Shown piece by piece: positions 27,736-39,932 of a stretch of DNA of 64,000 nt. The translations under genes were made by a program, and so were the position numbers. Below the pieces are notes generated by a model. The model saw only the letters and a list, made by a program, of their open reading frames with translations, had not been told where the DNA came from and did no database searches. The number at the start of each line of letters is the position of its first letter. Position 1 is the stretch's first letter. The stretch is taken from positions 124,001 through 188,000 of the forward strand of contig MZZL01000033.1 of assembly GCA_002749535.1 (NCBI GenBank), written 5' to 3'. The DNA is from Apophysomyces variabilis (lineage: Eukaryota; Mucoromycota; Mucoromycetes; Mucorales; Mucoraceae).

Positions 27736-30383
27736 TCAGACACTCTGAGAACTTTTTCTTTAGATGTAGCAAATAGAGAACCAGTTCTTTAAATAAACTC
27801 GTCTTGCTGTGGTTTGAAATAAAAACTATCTCTGTAAATAGTGAACATGGACACGACTGTACGCAAAGTAGGGTAGTCTGACCACAAATATTTTCATCCA
27901 ATCATGCAAATGCACTTTTTTGGATTCCGCAAAAACTTGAATCCCAGTCCGCAAATAAAAGATAGAAACACGCAGACAAATAGGAAAAACACAGTAAATC
28001 CGACTAGTCCCTCTGTACTCGCTTCGCTCCTTCCGTTGCAGCCGCACGCGGCTGCAGGAAATGAATTTTTGGCGATTTCTAGCGTATGTTTACGGTAACA
28101 TAATATATTGCTAAAAGTGAACCCTCATTTTATGTAAGATATTCAAGAGGTGTATCAAAGTGACGGATATGATATGGTGTTGTGAATAAGGATGCACCAA
28201 GTAAGATTAATACTTTAAAACGCAAAAAACGATCTGGAGACATAAGTACATAAATAAGCCAGTATCGCTTGTGGACAACGATTTCAGATAGGCAAAAAAA
28301 GAGCAGAATGAATGTTTGAAGCCTAGATATCTGCCTCGTATAACATAGCTTCTGAACCTTGATCTTACGTTAAAAATTACAGAGTGAAGGACAAAGTTAG
28401 CATAGAAATGGTTACTTCTGTTGGCAATAGAATATGTAAGAAACAGAGATCAATTGAGTGTTTACTGAAGGTACATGTCTCTAGGAACAAAGCAATAGTC
28501 CTCCATAAAAGGACCTTATCATTGAGCATTTTTATCGTATATAAAACGGATGGAGGTCAATTAAACGGTATATTCAACTACTCATTGCACTTTTGCAAAG
28601 CATTTGACCCTTCTCATTACTGCTGAAGTTTTTACACAATGCCTATTTAACTATCTTTCGTAATATCTTCTGTCCACTTATTGCAGCTCAGCTCTCTTGA
28701 TCCACACATCAAGATTGCATACACATACCAAATTGCTACTGAGAACAACAGGACCCTTTGGCCTTCTTGGAAAGCGTCAGACAATATCTCTAACGAATCT
28801 GTTTCTCTACTTCATTGCTGGATGTATTCTTTTCTCCTAAATAAAGACTTCTATATATCAACTGAAGAGTACGACGGTCGAACCAGCTTCCACGAAACTT
28901 GGTTGTAATACCGGCAAAATGTTTCTGCGCGCAAAAATTACTCGAAAATACAGTATACTTATAGAGAGAATAGAGATAGAGAGACATATCCATGACTTAT
29001 TTTTTCGACGACTATCGCTCTTGTCAATGCAGGGAAAAAAGATATGTGTGGGAAACAGTAATAGTAACAACAGCAGATATCATTGCTTCATGCCCAAATT
29101 CGCATTACCGCCATTTATTTATGAAAGTCATACTTATCTTTGTGCTTCGACAGCCCTTGCTCAACCTGTAAAGAGGTTTGAAAAATAAAAGATCCTATTT
29201 GGCAGTATAGCTTACTATGAATGTGAAAAAGGACAAGATTCATCAACATGGTTTGCTAGTAAATGATCAAGTTGAACACTCAGAGACGGATAATGAAAAA
29301 CATCGTTATAGGTCTGGATGTAGGTACTGAATGCTTTCCAGCTTCAGTATCGGCAATGATCAATTGAGTTAACGGCTGTGGTGTGGTTATAGAGGAAGTA
29401 ACGTTAAACTCTGCAAAGAAGAAAGGGTGAAGACGATACTATAAGTTATAGATCTATAAGGTTTTTCCGTAGTTGCATAATGACAACGTATGTCTATGTC
29501 CGTGGATACCATGTTCACGCACACTACAATGGAACAAAGGGTTCTTCTGGGTACATCTAAGACAAAAAGAAGAACAGGATACAACAAATAAAAAAGGAAT
29601 ATTATCAGGCTCCACATGAGGATAAACATCATATTATTATCAGTATCTTCTGCTTGTGGAAAACTAATTTAAATAAAAGGCAGTTAGTATGTGCATATCC
29701 CTGAATTTGCGCAAAATTTACTGGGTTCGCCGGACACGATCGGCTGGTGATGCGAGAATGCTTTGTTCCCTGCACTGGGGAAATATCAGGGCATTGTAAT
29801 GATATAACGTATGCTACGGTAGAGGAAAGATTGCTAGAGCAAAAGGAAACTAAAAGAGATCTTACTATTATGCAAAACTTGCACTGACACATGTAATGTG
29901 GCAGTTTTATGGTTTCTTCTTGTGCGATTCTACCATTGTTTGGCGTTTTATAATAAATTGACTCCCTAGTTAGCAACTTTCTTTTTCATACACAAGATGT
30001 AAGTAGTTTTGAGACACTCTTTTTCATATATACTTTGTCTAGACTAGAACCCGGAGGATGTGTATCGGCATTTAAAGGAGAAAAACCTCATGGATACTTG
30101 TATCGACATTGATTGGAATCAAGCAAAGCTTCGATTTCCGGGCAAAAGCGTGTCATCACACACTATAGCCGAGATGTGTAGATACTGTTCCTTCTTTTGT
30201 TCATACGTTGCTGATCAATTGCTACTCCCTGCTATACTTATTATTATTATCCAACAACAAGAAAAAAGCGCAATAGCAAATTCTTCTTATGTATTGCTCT
30301 GATTAAAACAGAATTGCGAGTTGATTTATTGATTCATGCCAATATCGTGATTAAAATGGATATATATAATACTCTTTTTCTTT
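27736..30383. other. Gene-poor, AT-rich interval
   Basis: Numerous short frames on both strands are mutually overlapping and low in complexity. A perfect 8-bp hairpin (GCAGCCGC-AC-GCGGCTGC, about 28038-28055) stands out. The last ~80 bp contain the 3' end of the beta-tubulin transcript. No gene or RNA could be supported. Confidence 0.4.
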
Positions 30384-31901
30384 CTACTCTTCCAGTACGG
30401 ATTCTTCTTCAATATAGTCTTCATCCTCGACGAAGTCATCATCGATAGTAGCTTCTTGATATTGCTGATATTCGGAAATAAGATCGTGCATATTGGATTC
30501 TGCCTCGGTGAACTCCATCTCATCCATACCCTCGCCGATGTAGGAGTGCAAGAAGGCCTTACGTCTAAACATGACGGTAAACTGGTCATTGATGCGTTTG
30601 AACAACTCTTGGATAGCCGTGCTATTTCCGATGAAGGTTCCGGACATTTTGAGTCCCACAGGAGGGATATCACAAAGAGATGTCTTGACCCCATTGGGAA
30701 TCCATTCAACAAAGTATGAAGAGTTCTTCTGCTGAACAGCCAACATTTGGTTTTCCACTTCCTTAGTAGATAGACGACCACGGAAAATAGTGGCAACGGT
30801 AAGATAACGGCCATGGCGAGGATCGGAAGCTGCCATCATGTTTCGCGCATCAAACATTTGGGCCGTCAACTCTGGCACACTGAGGTTGTGATACTGCTGA
30901 GAAGCAATAGCAGTCAGTGGTGCGAAACCGACCATAAAGAAATGAAGACGCGGGAAGGGCACCATGTTGACAAACAGCTTTCGCAAATCGGCGTTGAGCT
31001 GACCAGGGAAGCGCAAACTGGTAGAGACACCAGACATAACTGCAGATACCAGCTGGTTGAGTTCTCCGTAACCAGGATCCGTCAGCTTCAAGGTTCTGAA
31101 GCAGATATCGTAAAGTGCTTCATTATCAATACAAAAGGTGGCATCACAGTTTTCAACCAATTGATTCACGGACAAAACTGCGTTATAAGGTTCAACGACG
31201 GTATCGGAAACCTTAGGAGAAGGGACGACGGAGTAGGTACACAGCATTCGATCAGGATATTCTTCTCTGATCTTCGACAATAGAAGAGAGCCCATACCAG
31301 AGCCAGTTCCACCACCAAGAGAGTGAGCTAACTGGAAACCCTGCAAACAGTCTGTGTGTTCCGCCTCCTTACGAACGACATCGAGCACAGACTCAACTAG
31401 CTCAGCACCCTCAGTGTAATAACCTTTTGCCCAGGAATTACCAGCACCAGACTGCGCGTTTATAAAGTTATCAGGTCGAAAAAGTTTGCCAAAAGGACTA
31501 GCACGGATAGTATCTCCTGTTGCAGGCTCCAGATCTACCAAAGCAGCTCTGTTTACGCATATTAGTTCATAACAGTCCCACTCACTGAAAAAGCATCTTC
31601 TCTCATAACGAACAATACCTTGGAACGTATTTGCCGGCCGAACCTTCATTGTAAAAAACGTTGATACGTTCCAACTGAAGATCGTTATCGCCAATGTAGG
31701 CACCGGTTTCATCAAGACCATGTTCCTTGGAAATGGTTTCCCAGAATTTTTGACCGATCTGCAAGCCTGCTTAAGCCCCTGTACAAGAGTGTAGACCGAC
31801 CTTACCTGATTACCACACTGGCCTATATGAAGACACATCAGCTTTGGAACCATAATCATCTGGAGTTACATACCAACTTGAAGATGAATGATTTCTCTCA
31901 T
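30384..31901 (-). CDS. TUB2: Beta-tubulin
   Basis: This is the beta subunit of the tubulin dimer that builds microtubules. Four exons, 31874-31901, 31806-31822, 31619-31758 and 30384-31548, give 449 residues, the standard length. The N terminus is [15 protein letters not shown], spread over a 28-nt and a 17-nt exon. The GTP-binding signature is GGGTGSGM. The body contains [20 protein letters not shown] and the tail is acidic ([14 protein letters not shown]). Introns near the start are typical for fungal beta-tubulins, and the two 5' exons together encode only 15 codons. No disruption was seen. Longer minus-strand frames that run through the introns are artefacts. Confidence 0.97.
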
Positions 31902-32732
31902 ATCGATTGCGTTGTAATGATGATGGACTGTTTTACCATGGATGGTTCGTTAGCGATCTACGCGTATTCCACTGCTTCTTTCATGATCCACCTTAATGAA
32001 AGTTGACGTTACGAGCTGCAAAAGGAGAGGCTACAGAGAACGTGCAGTGTAGAACTTAATAATTTATACGCGTACCATTCAGGAAATCTACACACGCGCA
32101 CTTTGTCCGTTTTAAGATCCGTTAGAGACCACTGGCTCGGCTTTTCTTTCTCAGGCAGCACAATACTTCCTCGGTCTTCGGATTCATAGAATTATTGACT
32201 TGTACAACACAAGGCTGAATGTCTCATTTATAGTTATCTTCTACCTGGTCCGATGGAAGAGCGTAAACCAGGCGAGAAAATCCAGATTGATTGCTTATTC
32301 TTCATGCTATAACCCATCCATGCAGTGGCACAAACCTAGAGTTTAAGTCAGGTACGCAAACAAGGTATCTGAACCCCGCATACTAACATATGGCAGTCGT
32401 ATTTTGGGGAAACACTTTCCGCTGTCCCAGTAAGCTCTTCGGCTTGTATTCTATGCAGGCTGCAGCAAAGATTTGATCTTGTTAGAGTTCAACGAGTTTT
32501 TCGATCCTTGCAATCAGAAAAAGTCTGATCTCTCACAAAACGATGGAGTAAATTAATGTTGCGTTTTCAATACCGATATTGAGCAAATACTAAATAAAAG
32601 ATAATAGCTTATGTAGGCAATACAGCTTAAAAACTACTGCTCAAATAATATTGATCGCATATGACAAGACCCTTATGAGGGTATGTTTCTTGATAGAAGA
32701 CGGTTTGAGATTCTCTAGGTTTGTTGCAGTCG
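31902..32732. other. Beta-tubulin upstream / CENP-I downstream region
   Basis: This interval contains the beta-tubulin promoter side (CT-rich and AT-rich patches) and the 3' side of CENP-I. No further gene is visible. Confidence 0.45.
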
Positions 32733-35700
32733 TTATTGCGCTTGATATTCTGCTCCCTCGTTTGTCAGTCTCCGGTTGATTAAAGAATTCATGCAAGAAT
32801 AAAGCAAATTATAGACACCTCGCAAGCCTTGCTCGTTGATGTAATCCAGATATTCCACACGGAATTCAGTATACGAAAGCGAAGCATCACCGTTTTGCTA
32901 AGTTATGGCTTAGTTTGAAACCGTCATACTATCTTACTCTTACCTTTGACAGCTCTTTTAACCGCTGTGATATCACTGGACCATCGTAGCATAGAGTCAT
33001 TCCCAGCTCCTCCTCTTTGCGCTTTAAATTGTTAAAAACCCCATTAATATACATGCAAACATGATGTTTTTACGTACTATAGTAAATCTCTTGCAGAAGC
33101 CGATAAATGCTGGTGAATGAGTAATAGAAAGAGCAAGATTCAGTTGTTCGTTTCTCTCTTCGCATATATGGTTATAGGCTGCTATAATATCTCTATATCG
33201 CGATCAGTCAACAGCTATAGATATATACGTTGGTAATAATATACTCTGTTAAAGAAAATGCCATTGCAGTTTGCCCTGTCCAGCTTAATGCAAGGTTCCG
33301 CCACAGCGCATTGCATATGTCCATAACATAGGCATTGAAATGGTCTAGATAACTTGGAGTATGTCTGGATACCCAGTCGCTCGTTTTACGATCATTGTCC
33401 TCAAAAGCGTACTTATACTGCGAGATGATCCCGCAGATTCTGGAAACCGCCATTGGGGAGACAGAAAAGAACGTACGATATACAAAAGGTGCGGCAGGTA
33501 TGATAATTTCAGGGATATCATGGTGAATAGAAATTGAAGATACCTTTTGGTCATAAGTATCCAGCTAAGCACTATTTGTACTTACTAGTTCGAAAAATGA
33601 AAGGGCTGCATGCTGTAAAAGAGGATGGTCTTCTTCTAGTATCAACCCTATAACATTGACTTGATCAACATGCTGGATGAATTCTTGCATAGTTCGGAAG
33701 TAATCAACGTTATATGATAGACCTTGGAAAAGCCATATACTACCAAACCTTATCAGTCTCTGTTACTGTGCTTAGTTAAACGTACAGATTATCTACTTCT
33801 TCGTTTGGATCAGCCGTGGCTCTTCGGTTAGAATGCCGGTTCCAATCCAACAATGCCCAATTTTTCAACCACTCAGTATAACAAAGGATTAACTGAGACT
33901 ATTGCAAACTTAAGGACCTTAACACCTAGAAATAATAGCTTACCTTCCAAACAACATCTGATACACAATATAGTCGATATAGTGGTTTCAAGAAGGACAC
34001 ATATAACTCTTCAAACCAAAGTCCTAAGTCAGTATGATATAGGTCATTGTGCCATAGATACCATCAAATGAATCTGGCTTTACGTAAGTAAGAAGTTCGA
34101 ATATTTCTTTCTCAAACTCTGTCCCGTTCCAAGTCTTCAAGAAGTCTTTTAAAAAGATCTCCAACACTGGAAGATGCGCCTACCGAGTATTGTTAATGAT
34201 TTTAGTAAAGAAAACTATTATATTACCTTTGTAAAACGAGTCATTGTTATGGTCTTCTGAAGAAGGTCTTTAAATAATAATCGAGTCCTTTCGCTTTTAT
34301 TTGTCCATTTCACCATGTCCATCAAGTTCTGAGTCAGCCACTGACTAATACGTGCAATGGTCGTAGCTATAGGAAAGACGTTATTTTTGTTCGCCTTTAT
34401 GGAGATTGTTCTTACGATTTGGGTTGCACACTACTGCGTGCTGAAGTATCCGGTTTTCCAATATTGATACCATCTGGTCCGGTAGCTTAAGACGATCAAT
34501 ATTTTCGGCTAGCTCGCTTGCGCCAACAATGTCCATAAGGCTGACACTATGCTTTAGGAACAGATACATCATCAGCATACGTAGAAGATATAAAACAGGG
34601 CCTAGTTACCAACTCGACATCCGTTGTGGATATATCAGGGATATAGTAAAGGTCCGAGCTCTTTCTCCTCCGTTTTCCCTGCCAGGTGGGTTGATCAGAA
34701 AGTCCCCTGCATGCGTGTTACATCCTACCTTCACACTACTTAAGATTGGTTTGTGCAGCCTTACTTCATCAGCAATGTCCAGATCAGACCAGGTATTATG
34801 TACATCTTCTATAGCTTCCTTCATCTGCGGATCAGGATGCTACACAAACAACAACCGTTACACCGTGCATACGGCATGTATGGTCGGTAATAACATACTG
34901 CAAACAGTAACCCTCCCCTCTGAGTACGGGAAGGCAGATTAATTTCCGGCTTGTACTTTTTGTAAACAGACAATAAGCCGTACAAAGCTGGTTCTGCACC
35001 GAATTGTTCAGTAAGATCTATGCTACAAAAAAGTTTAGCAAACATGCAGAAGAGTCCGTTTCTACTTACAGTTTGCGAATCCTGTACGGCTTGACATGCA
35101 CACGTTGTGTCATGAAATAAAGCAAATGACAAAGATACGGTCTATCAATAGAGTATTTAAAAAAAAGTCTGTGCAGGCAAGCCATGATACCTCAAAGTTT
35201 CAGATGGTAAATAATGGAACAAGACAGTGTACATCTTGGTTATTCGTTCGGTAGAGTCAAGAAGGTCATAAATTGTGATTACCCATTTCAGCAGTTGGGC
35301 CTAGTGAGTTTAATGTGATCAGACTTTTCACCATGCCAGCATTAGCTCGCTCCTTTACCATCAATGAAGGACTATATTTACGACAGGAAAGGTAACCAAC
35401 TATACGAAGAACATATCTCTCTCGCACCGTACTGCGTGGCAAGAGCAACCGGATGAGTTTCCCCTTTTTGGTTTCCGCTGAATGTTTTAAAGTCAATAAC
35501 AATCTGGTTACCATGCAGTGCCTTTCATACACAGTTTACTGCTGTAGATGAGGTCTAATATTGAGCCTAGGTGTTCATCCGAAACTCCATATTTCATAAC
35601 GATAGGCTGCACTCGGTTATGAATATCTTCGAAAACCTGAGCCAGCTTCCTTTTCGTAATAACTTATATCAAACAAAGTTTAGAAGAGAGACAATGAGAT

Positions 35701-35951
35701 AGCGTGGATCGCACCTGAATGAAGTTCCTGAAATGCTGCTTGCAACTGGAAATCAACATTAGACAAATCTACGTCGATCGCAAGCTCTTCCATGTCCGAT
35801 CCTTCCGCATGGGAACGATGTTCTTCCACAACGCTGAACACGTTGGATTTCCCTTCATTCGCTATACATTACTAAAATATTAATGATACACATTTGTGAT
35901 TAAGAGAAATTTCTCCAAATACACACAATGATATGACAGATCTGAGCTCAT
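32733..35951 (-). CDS. CENPI: Inner kinetochore protein CENP-I/Mis6
   Basis: CENP-I (Mis6, Ctf3) is part of the constitutive centromere network that supports CENP-A chromatin and kinetochore assembly. Many short exons read through consistently in the N-terminal half: LVLRIVGYLS-type helices, then AQLLKWVITIYDLLDSTERI, YTVLFHYLPSETLR, PYLCHLLYFMTQRVHVKPYR and EPALYGLLSVYKKYKPEINL. These are hallmark Mis6 segments. The C-terminal exons include SYTEFRVEYLDYINEQGLRG and stop at 32733-32735. The suggested start (35951, MSSDLSYH, with an intron to NEGKSNVFSVVEEHR) is uncertain, because the first acceptor would give a stop and a second AG must be used. Middle exons (about 33200-34900) are only partly resolved. 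Confidence 0.8.
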
Positions 35952-36111
35952 TGCCGGACTCGTTCAATACATGGCTTCAGGCTTTTGTCTGTACCGCACA
36001 ATAAACTCCGCGCTGCCCAAATTGGCAGCACGTCAGTGACTTCAGCCTTGAAAGAGTTGCTGGCGCTTTTTGAAACAGCTCCACGATACATAGACCACCT
36101 TACTACACGAG
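35952..36111. promoter_or_regulatory. Short divergent promoter between CENP-I and coatomer zeta
   Basis: About 160 bp separate the two proposed start codons, so the two genes probably share a bidirectional promoter. It is moderately GC-rich and lacks an obvious TATA box. The exact size depends on the CENP-I start. Confidence 0.5.
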
Positions 36112-36785
36112 ATGGTAAATCTGTCACTATATTCCGTTAAAGCCGTTATACTGCTTGATGCTGAAGGCAATCGCGTGCTTGCCAAATATTATGGTTCGGA
36201 AACTACCAGTATTAAGGAGCAAAAGGCATTTGAGAAAGGACTGTTCGAAAAGACAAAGAGAGCCCAAGGTACGAAGATGATTCGTTTAGTAGTGCATGCA
36301 TACTTACAAGAGAAGCAGGCGAAGTAATTCTCTACAACAATCAAGTTATCCTTTATAGGTCCAACATAGACATCTTTTTCTACGTTGTCGGCTCTTTAGA
36401 GGAAAACGAATTAATCTTGCTGAGCATGCTGAATGCATTTTATGATGCAGTGTCAACAGTATTGAGGTACACAAGGATAAGGAAACAATAGGTTTTGTTA
36501 AGCCAGTCCATTAGATTCCAAGTTGAAAAGCGTCTTATTATTGATAATCTGGACCTAGTTGTACTTTGTCTTGACGAGACGGTGGATGAAGGGTACAGTA
36601 AAGTTATGTCAGTTGTCAATCTAATGATTGAATGTAGAATTATCTTGGAAACGGATGCAAATGCGATCGTTAACCGAGTTTCAAAGCCCCGTCTTGATGT
36701 AGTTGATATTCCATTTAGCGAGCAGTCATTCATGCAGGCATATCAGACAGCACGAGAAAAAATAGCAAACCAACTATTGAGATAA
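36112..36785 (+). CDS. RET3: Coatomer zeta subunit (COPI)
   Basis: Zeta is the small subunit of the COPI coat for Golgi-to-ER transport. Four exons, 36112-36268, 36319-36466, 36515-36592 and 36638-36785, give 176 residues in consistent phase, the normal family size. It starts [20 protein letters not shown] and continues [40 protein letters not shown] and [20 protein letters not shown]. The end is [17 protein letters not shown]...DIPFSEQ. The longin-like fold and the order of these blocks match COPZ. Introns are about 45-50 bp with GTAC donors. It lies head to head with the CENP-I gene. Confidence 0.95.
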
Positions 36786-37380
36786 GCAGTTCAAATACAG
36801 AGATGTACAAAACAGAAAATACTATCAAACCTTGGGATTCTGCGAAATCAAAAGTCATGCTTACTGAGACTTGCTTTATATGCGAAACACACTAGCCTTT
36901 TGATCGGGGAAGTGACATTGCGGAATTGATCACCATGAACCATACCATGGTCTAAATCGTCCTTGAATATATTTCTCACGTCTAACCTGCTTCAGTTGTC
37001 GCCTTATTACAGATGGCGTATTTTCGAAAGTTATACCACGTGTTATGCGCGGTAAGGTGTCTTTTCATTAACTTAGAAAAAGAAGTAGTTTACGAAACAA
37101 ATGCGATATTGGTACATAATTTGGACAAGTATGCTGTTTACACTACAACTTCGAGCTGGGCAGGTCGACCTTCAGCAGAATTAGGATTTCGAACAAGGAC
37201 CATCATTTTGACCTTTCGTTTTTGCCTAATCAAACACTTAACAATCCTCAATTTGTCTTGTATCATTACCTTTCATCTATTTCTCGCATTTTCAAAACGC
37301 CGTATACAGTACATGCTCCCACACCGAAACCACATCCAGTTGTGAGAGAAAAACCTCCGTTAGTAATATATCCTATGTGA
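36786..37380 (+). CDS. Possible short gene converging on POP1, unrecognised
   Basis: An ATG at 37013 (MAYFRKLYHVLCA) is followed by a GTAAGG donor, and several plausible exons follow. One frame near 37080-37180 reads YETNAILVHNLDKYAVYTTT. Another, from about 37140, reads FELGRSTFSRIRISNKDHH, LPNQTLNNPQFVLYHYLSS and TPKPHPVVREKPPLVIYPM, stopping at 37378-37380. The last looks like a genuine C terminus, but I could not join it to the start without forcing a splice. If real, its stop overlaps the POP1 stop (37373-37375) on the other strand. No family recognised. Confidence 0.3.
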
Positions 37381-39932
37381 TTGCGCTCGAGTAAGGTACT
37401 CTTCTACAACATGGTATCAGCCATATCTTGACGAGAGTCTTGCAACCTACCGCTACAGGCACTTCACGGTTCCGACGGTGTGAAGTATAAATATCGTACT
37501 CTTCCTGCTTTTCCATGACATAGATCATAGCATTAACGGCTGGAATTCTGCGATCCAGATAAGTAACCCGAATTTTGAATAGAGCGTTTTCCAACTGGAA
37601 CTGTGGCGAGGGTAAACCGCGTTTGAAGGACATAGCTTCCATCGCTAAACGCAACCTCGTCTCCTGACCTTCCAAAAACGCGAATATAAGCGATTCTCCT
37701 TGCAGTAGCCAACATTTGGCGCCTTTCGTAATGCCCTCGAGATTCTCAAACGCAGCCATGAAAGGTGCACTCACTCCAAGCTTCCCATGATTGACACGCT
37801 TTGCCGGTGGTCTTGCCAACCATTCTGACTCCAAACGCTTCTTCAGCTGCTCTCGATAAACGTCATAAGCGCTAGTTCCAGGAAAATCAAAGGGAAAAGA
37901 CCCAAAACCACTTTCAAATTGCATTTGACGAATATTTTCAAATCCGCAAGTCCTAGCACCAGCAAATACAAATGATTTCCAAAATGCATTTCCCCACCCA
38001 CGAGGAAGAATTAGCGTCCAACCTTCTAAAACCTCGGCATTTGATAACGGTTTGCTGGTTGCTAAACCATGAAAGGCTAGATTCCCTCGTTGAATTAGCA
38101 ACACTGGTATCTCACTATCGCCTTGGATAGGCTCAAGCTTAGATGTATTACTCTACGCAGCGTTGTGTTAGTCCGTAAAAACTAACATAAAGACTGTACA
38201 CGTACCTGCGCTCTACGCTCATTCAATGTTTGTTCTGATAGCTTGTTCTCAAATACATTTCGCCTCACATCTGCGTTCCAGATTTCCGAGAAAGCAACAT
38301 CCGCAGGCCACTTATTCGCAATATTGCTAAGTTTCGCGGTTGTTTCAGGGTCAATTTCGTTAGTGCGCTGAGCTACTTTTTGAGGAAATCTTTATAACCG
38401 TATAAGAAAATACAATAAGATAGGTCTTCATGACTTGCCTTAACCGAGGATCGTATACAGTCATTCCAATGACTACGCCAGGTGGTAGCGAACAAGATGA
38501 ACGCAGGTGTAGGATATCTTTCCAAAGCCGATTACCGTTTGCTTTTCCTGTCACAGGTTCCAATACTGATTGCAGTAAGGCAGTTGAACGCGGCCCATTA
38601 AAGTCAAATCTGAGTAGCTCATTTCTCTGATCTAACAGCTCGAGATCTACGAAGGCTGCCAAATAAATAGGGTGGCGCCAACGACGGCTATTACCTTGCG
38701 TCAGTTTCGATTGTTTCCTGTCTCTTGCAACGGCAATATTGGCGTAAACTTCGTCGAAAGCGGCAGGATGGACCCATATCCATAACGCAGATTCCTCGTC
38801 CTCCGTTTGATGTGTCCTCCAAACAAATGATACAGGACAAATGAAATGCGTAGGATAACCGGCATAAGAATACATATTTGTGTGGCCAACTCGCTGGCCT
38901 CTGCTATATCTGTCATTGTGTCAGGGCAAGTTCAAGGATTTTGCAAGTGTTTTACCTGATGCTGCCAACTGAAGGACTGCAAGGGTCCGTGAGCAAATCA
39001 AGCACTGTGACAATATCCTTGAAACTACCAACAAGCTCAATACATCCCATGTATGACATGTCATGAAGTATGGAAAGATGTGTCGAGGATTTGTAAGTTG
39101 TTCTGGCTGATTTTGTATTCGGGCGTGCTGCCTGAATCATGATCAGCCATAAATAATCCATCGAATGCTTCCTTACCAGTCTGTAACCCCAAAGGTTCAT
39201 CATCTTCATTCGCTTAGTATGCCACATATGAGTCTCTAACCACCGTTTATGCCCTAATAGGAGCATTATCAGTTATAGTTATGTATAGTGAAAGTGAACG
39301 TACTTTGCCGTTTCAGATACTCCTCCACTAGGGTTTTCGACCTTCGTGCACGCAGTTTGCGCTTTGGCTTCGTCTTTTTGGGTGGTGAAGACGCCATCTA
39401 ATCGCGAAACTAAGACTGCTGAGTTATCTCAATGCTCAGCCGTACCTCTTGCTTCGCTCTTTCCCGTAATCTGGACGGAAGTCGTTTGACATTATGACTT
39501 GCTGCACGACGACGAAGTCCACTGGGCAATGATTGAAATGTCAGAGCGTTGATTGCATAACTACGATACTGTTAGAAGGCAAATCGCTGCACGGCACACG
39601 TACGTCGCGCTTTTGATCGATGATTGCATAAGCTTGATCTCTCGGAGACGAGCAGTCGCCAAGTGGTCATCTGAAAGTAATTTGCTTGAAAACGGTGCCC
39701 CTGTTAAATCCATAATCAGTGGAATCTTTAGTACAGCCCTTTGGTTCTCTAACGCGCGCAGACCGGTCGAATTCTGTCGTCCTTTATCTATTTTCCGTGC
39801 GTCCCGATTGAACACTGGATCTTGCATAAGTAAAAAACCTATATCTTATTTTACGGAACCTCTTCGCTTTTCTCGACCAGTTAGCTTATTAGCATCCATA
39901 ATAGATCTCTTCCCATTTCCAGGAGTTGACAT
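37373..39932 (-). CDS. POP1: RNase P/MRP subunit POP1
   Basis: POP1 is the large protein subunit of RNase P and RNase MRP, needed for tRNA and rRNA processing in the nucleus. The start is the ATG at 39932 (MSTPGNGKRSIMDANKL); exon 1 is 39860-39932 and exon 2 starts at 39820. Conserved N-terminal blocks are INALTFQSLPSGLRRRAASH, NVKRLPSRLRERAKQE and HKRWLETHMWHTKRMKMMN. The middle contains ESALWIWVHPAAFDEV. The POPLD block near the end has EGWTLILPRGWGNAFWKSFV, FAGARTCGFENIRQMQFES and FPFDFPGTSAYDVYREQL. Introns are short (35-60 bp). The last exon as written runs to 37373, but the end could differ if a late intron (GTCAAG...AAG) is used. Confidence 0.92.

Noticed and set aside
28038..28055. 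Perfect 8-bp GC hairpin as a terminator or regulatory site
   Set aside because: No gene nearby and such hairpins have no established terminator role in fungal nuclear genes.
30456..31283. Plus-strand frames antisense to beta-tubulin
   Set aside because: They follow from the codon bias of the conserved tubulin gene; no start context or domain.
33810..33875. tRNA-like A-box and B-box strings (TGGCTCTTCGG and GGTTCCAATCC)
   Set aside because: The boxes are only about 20 bases apart, no acceptor or anticodon stem forms, and the site lies inside the CENP-I gene.
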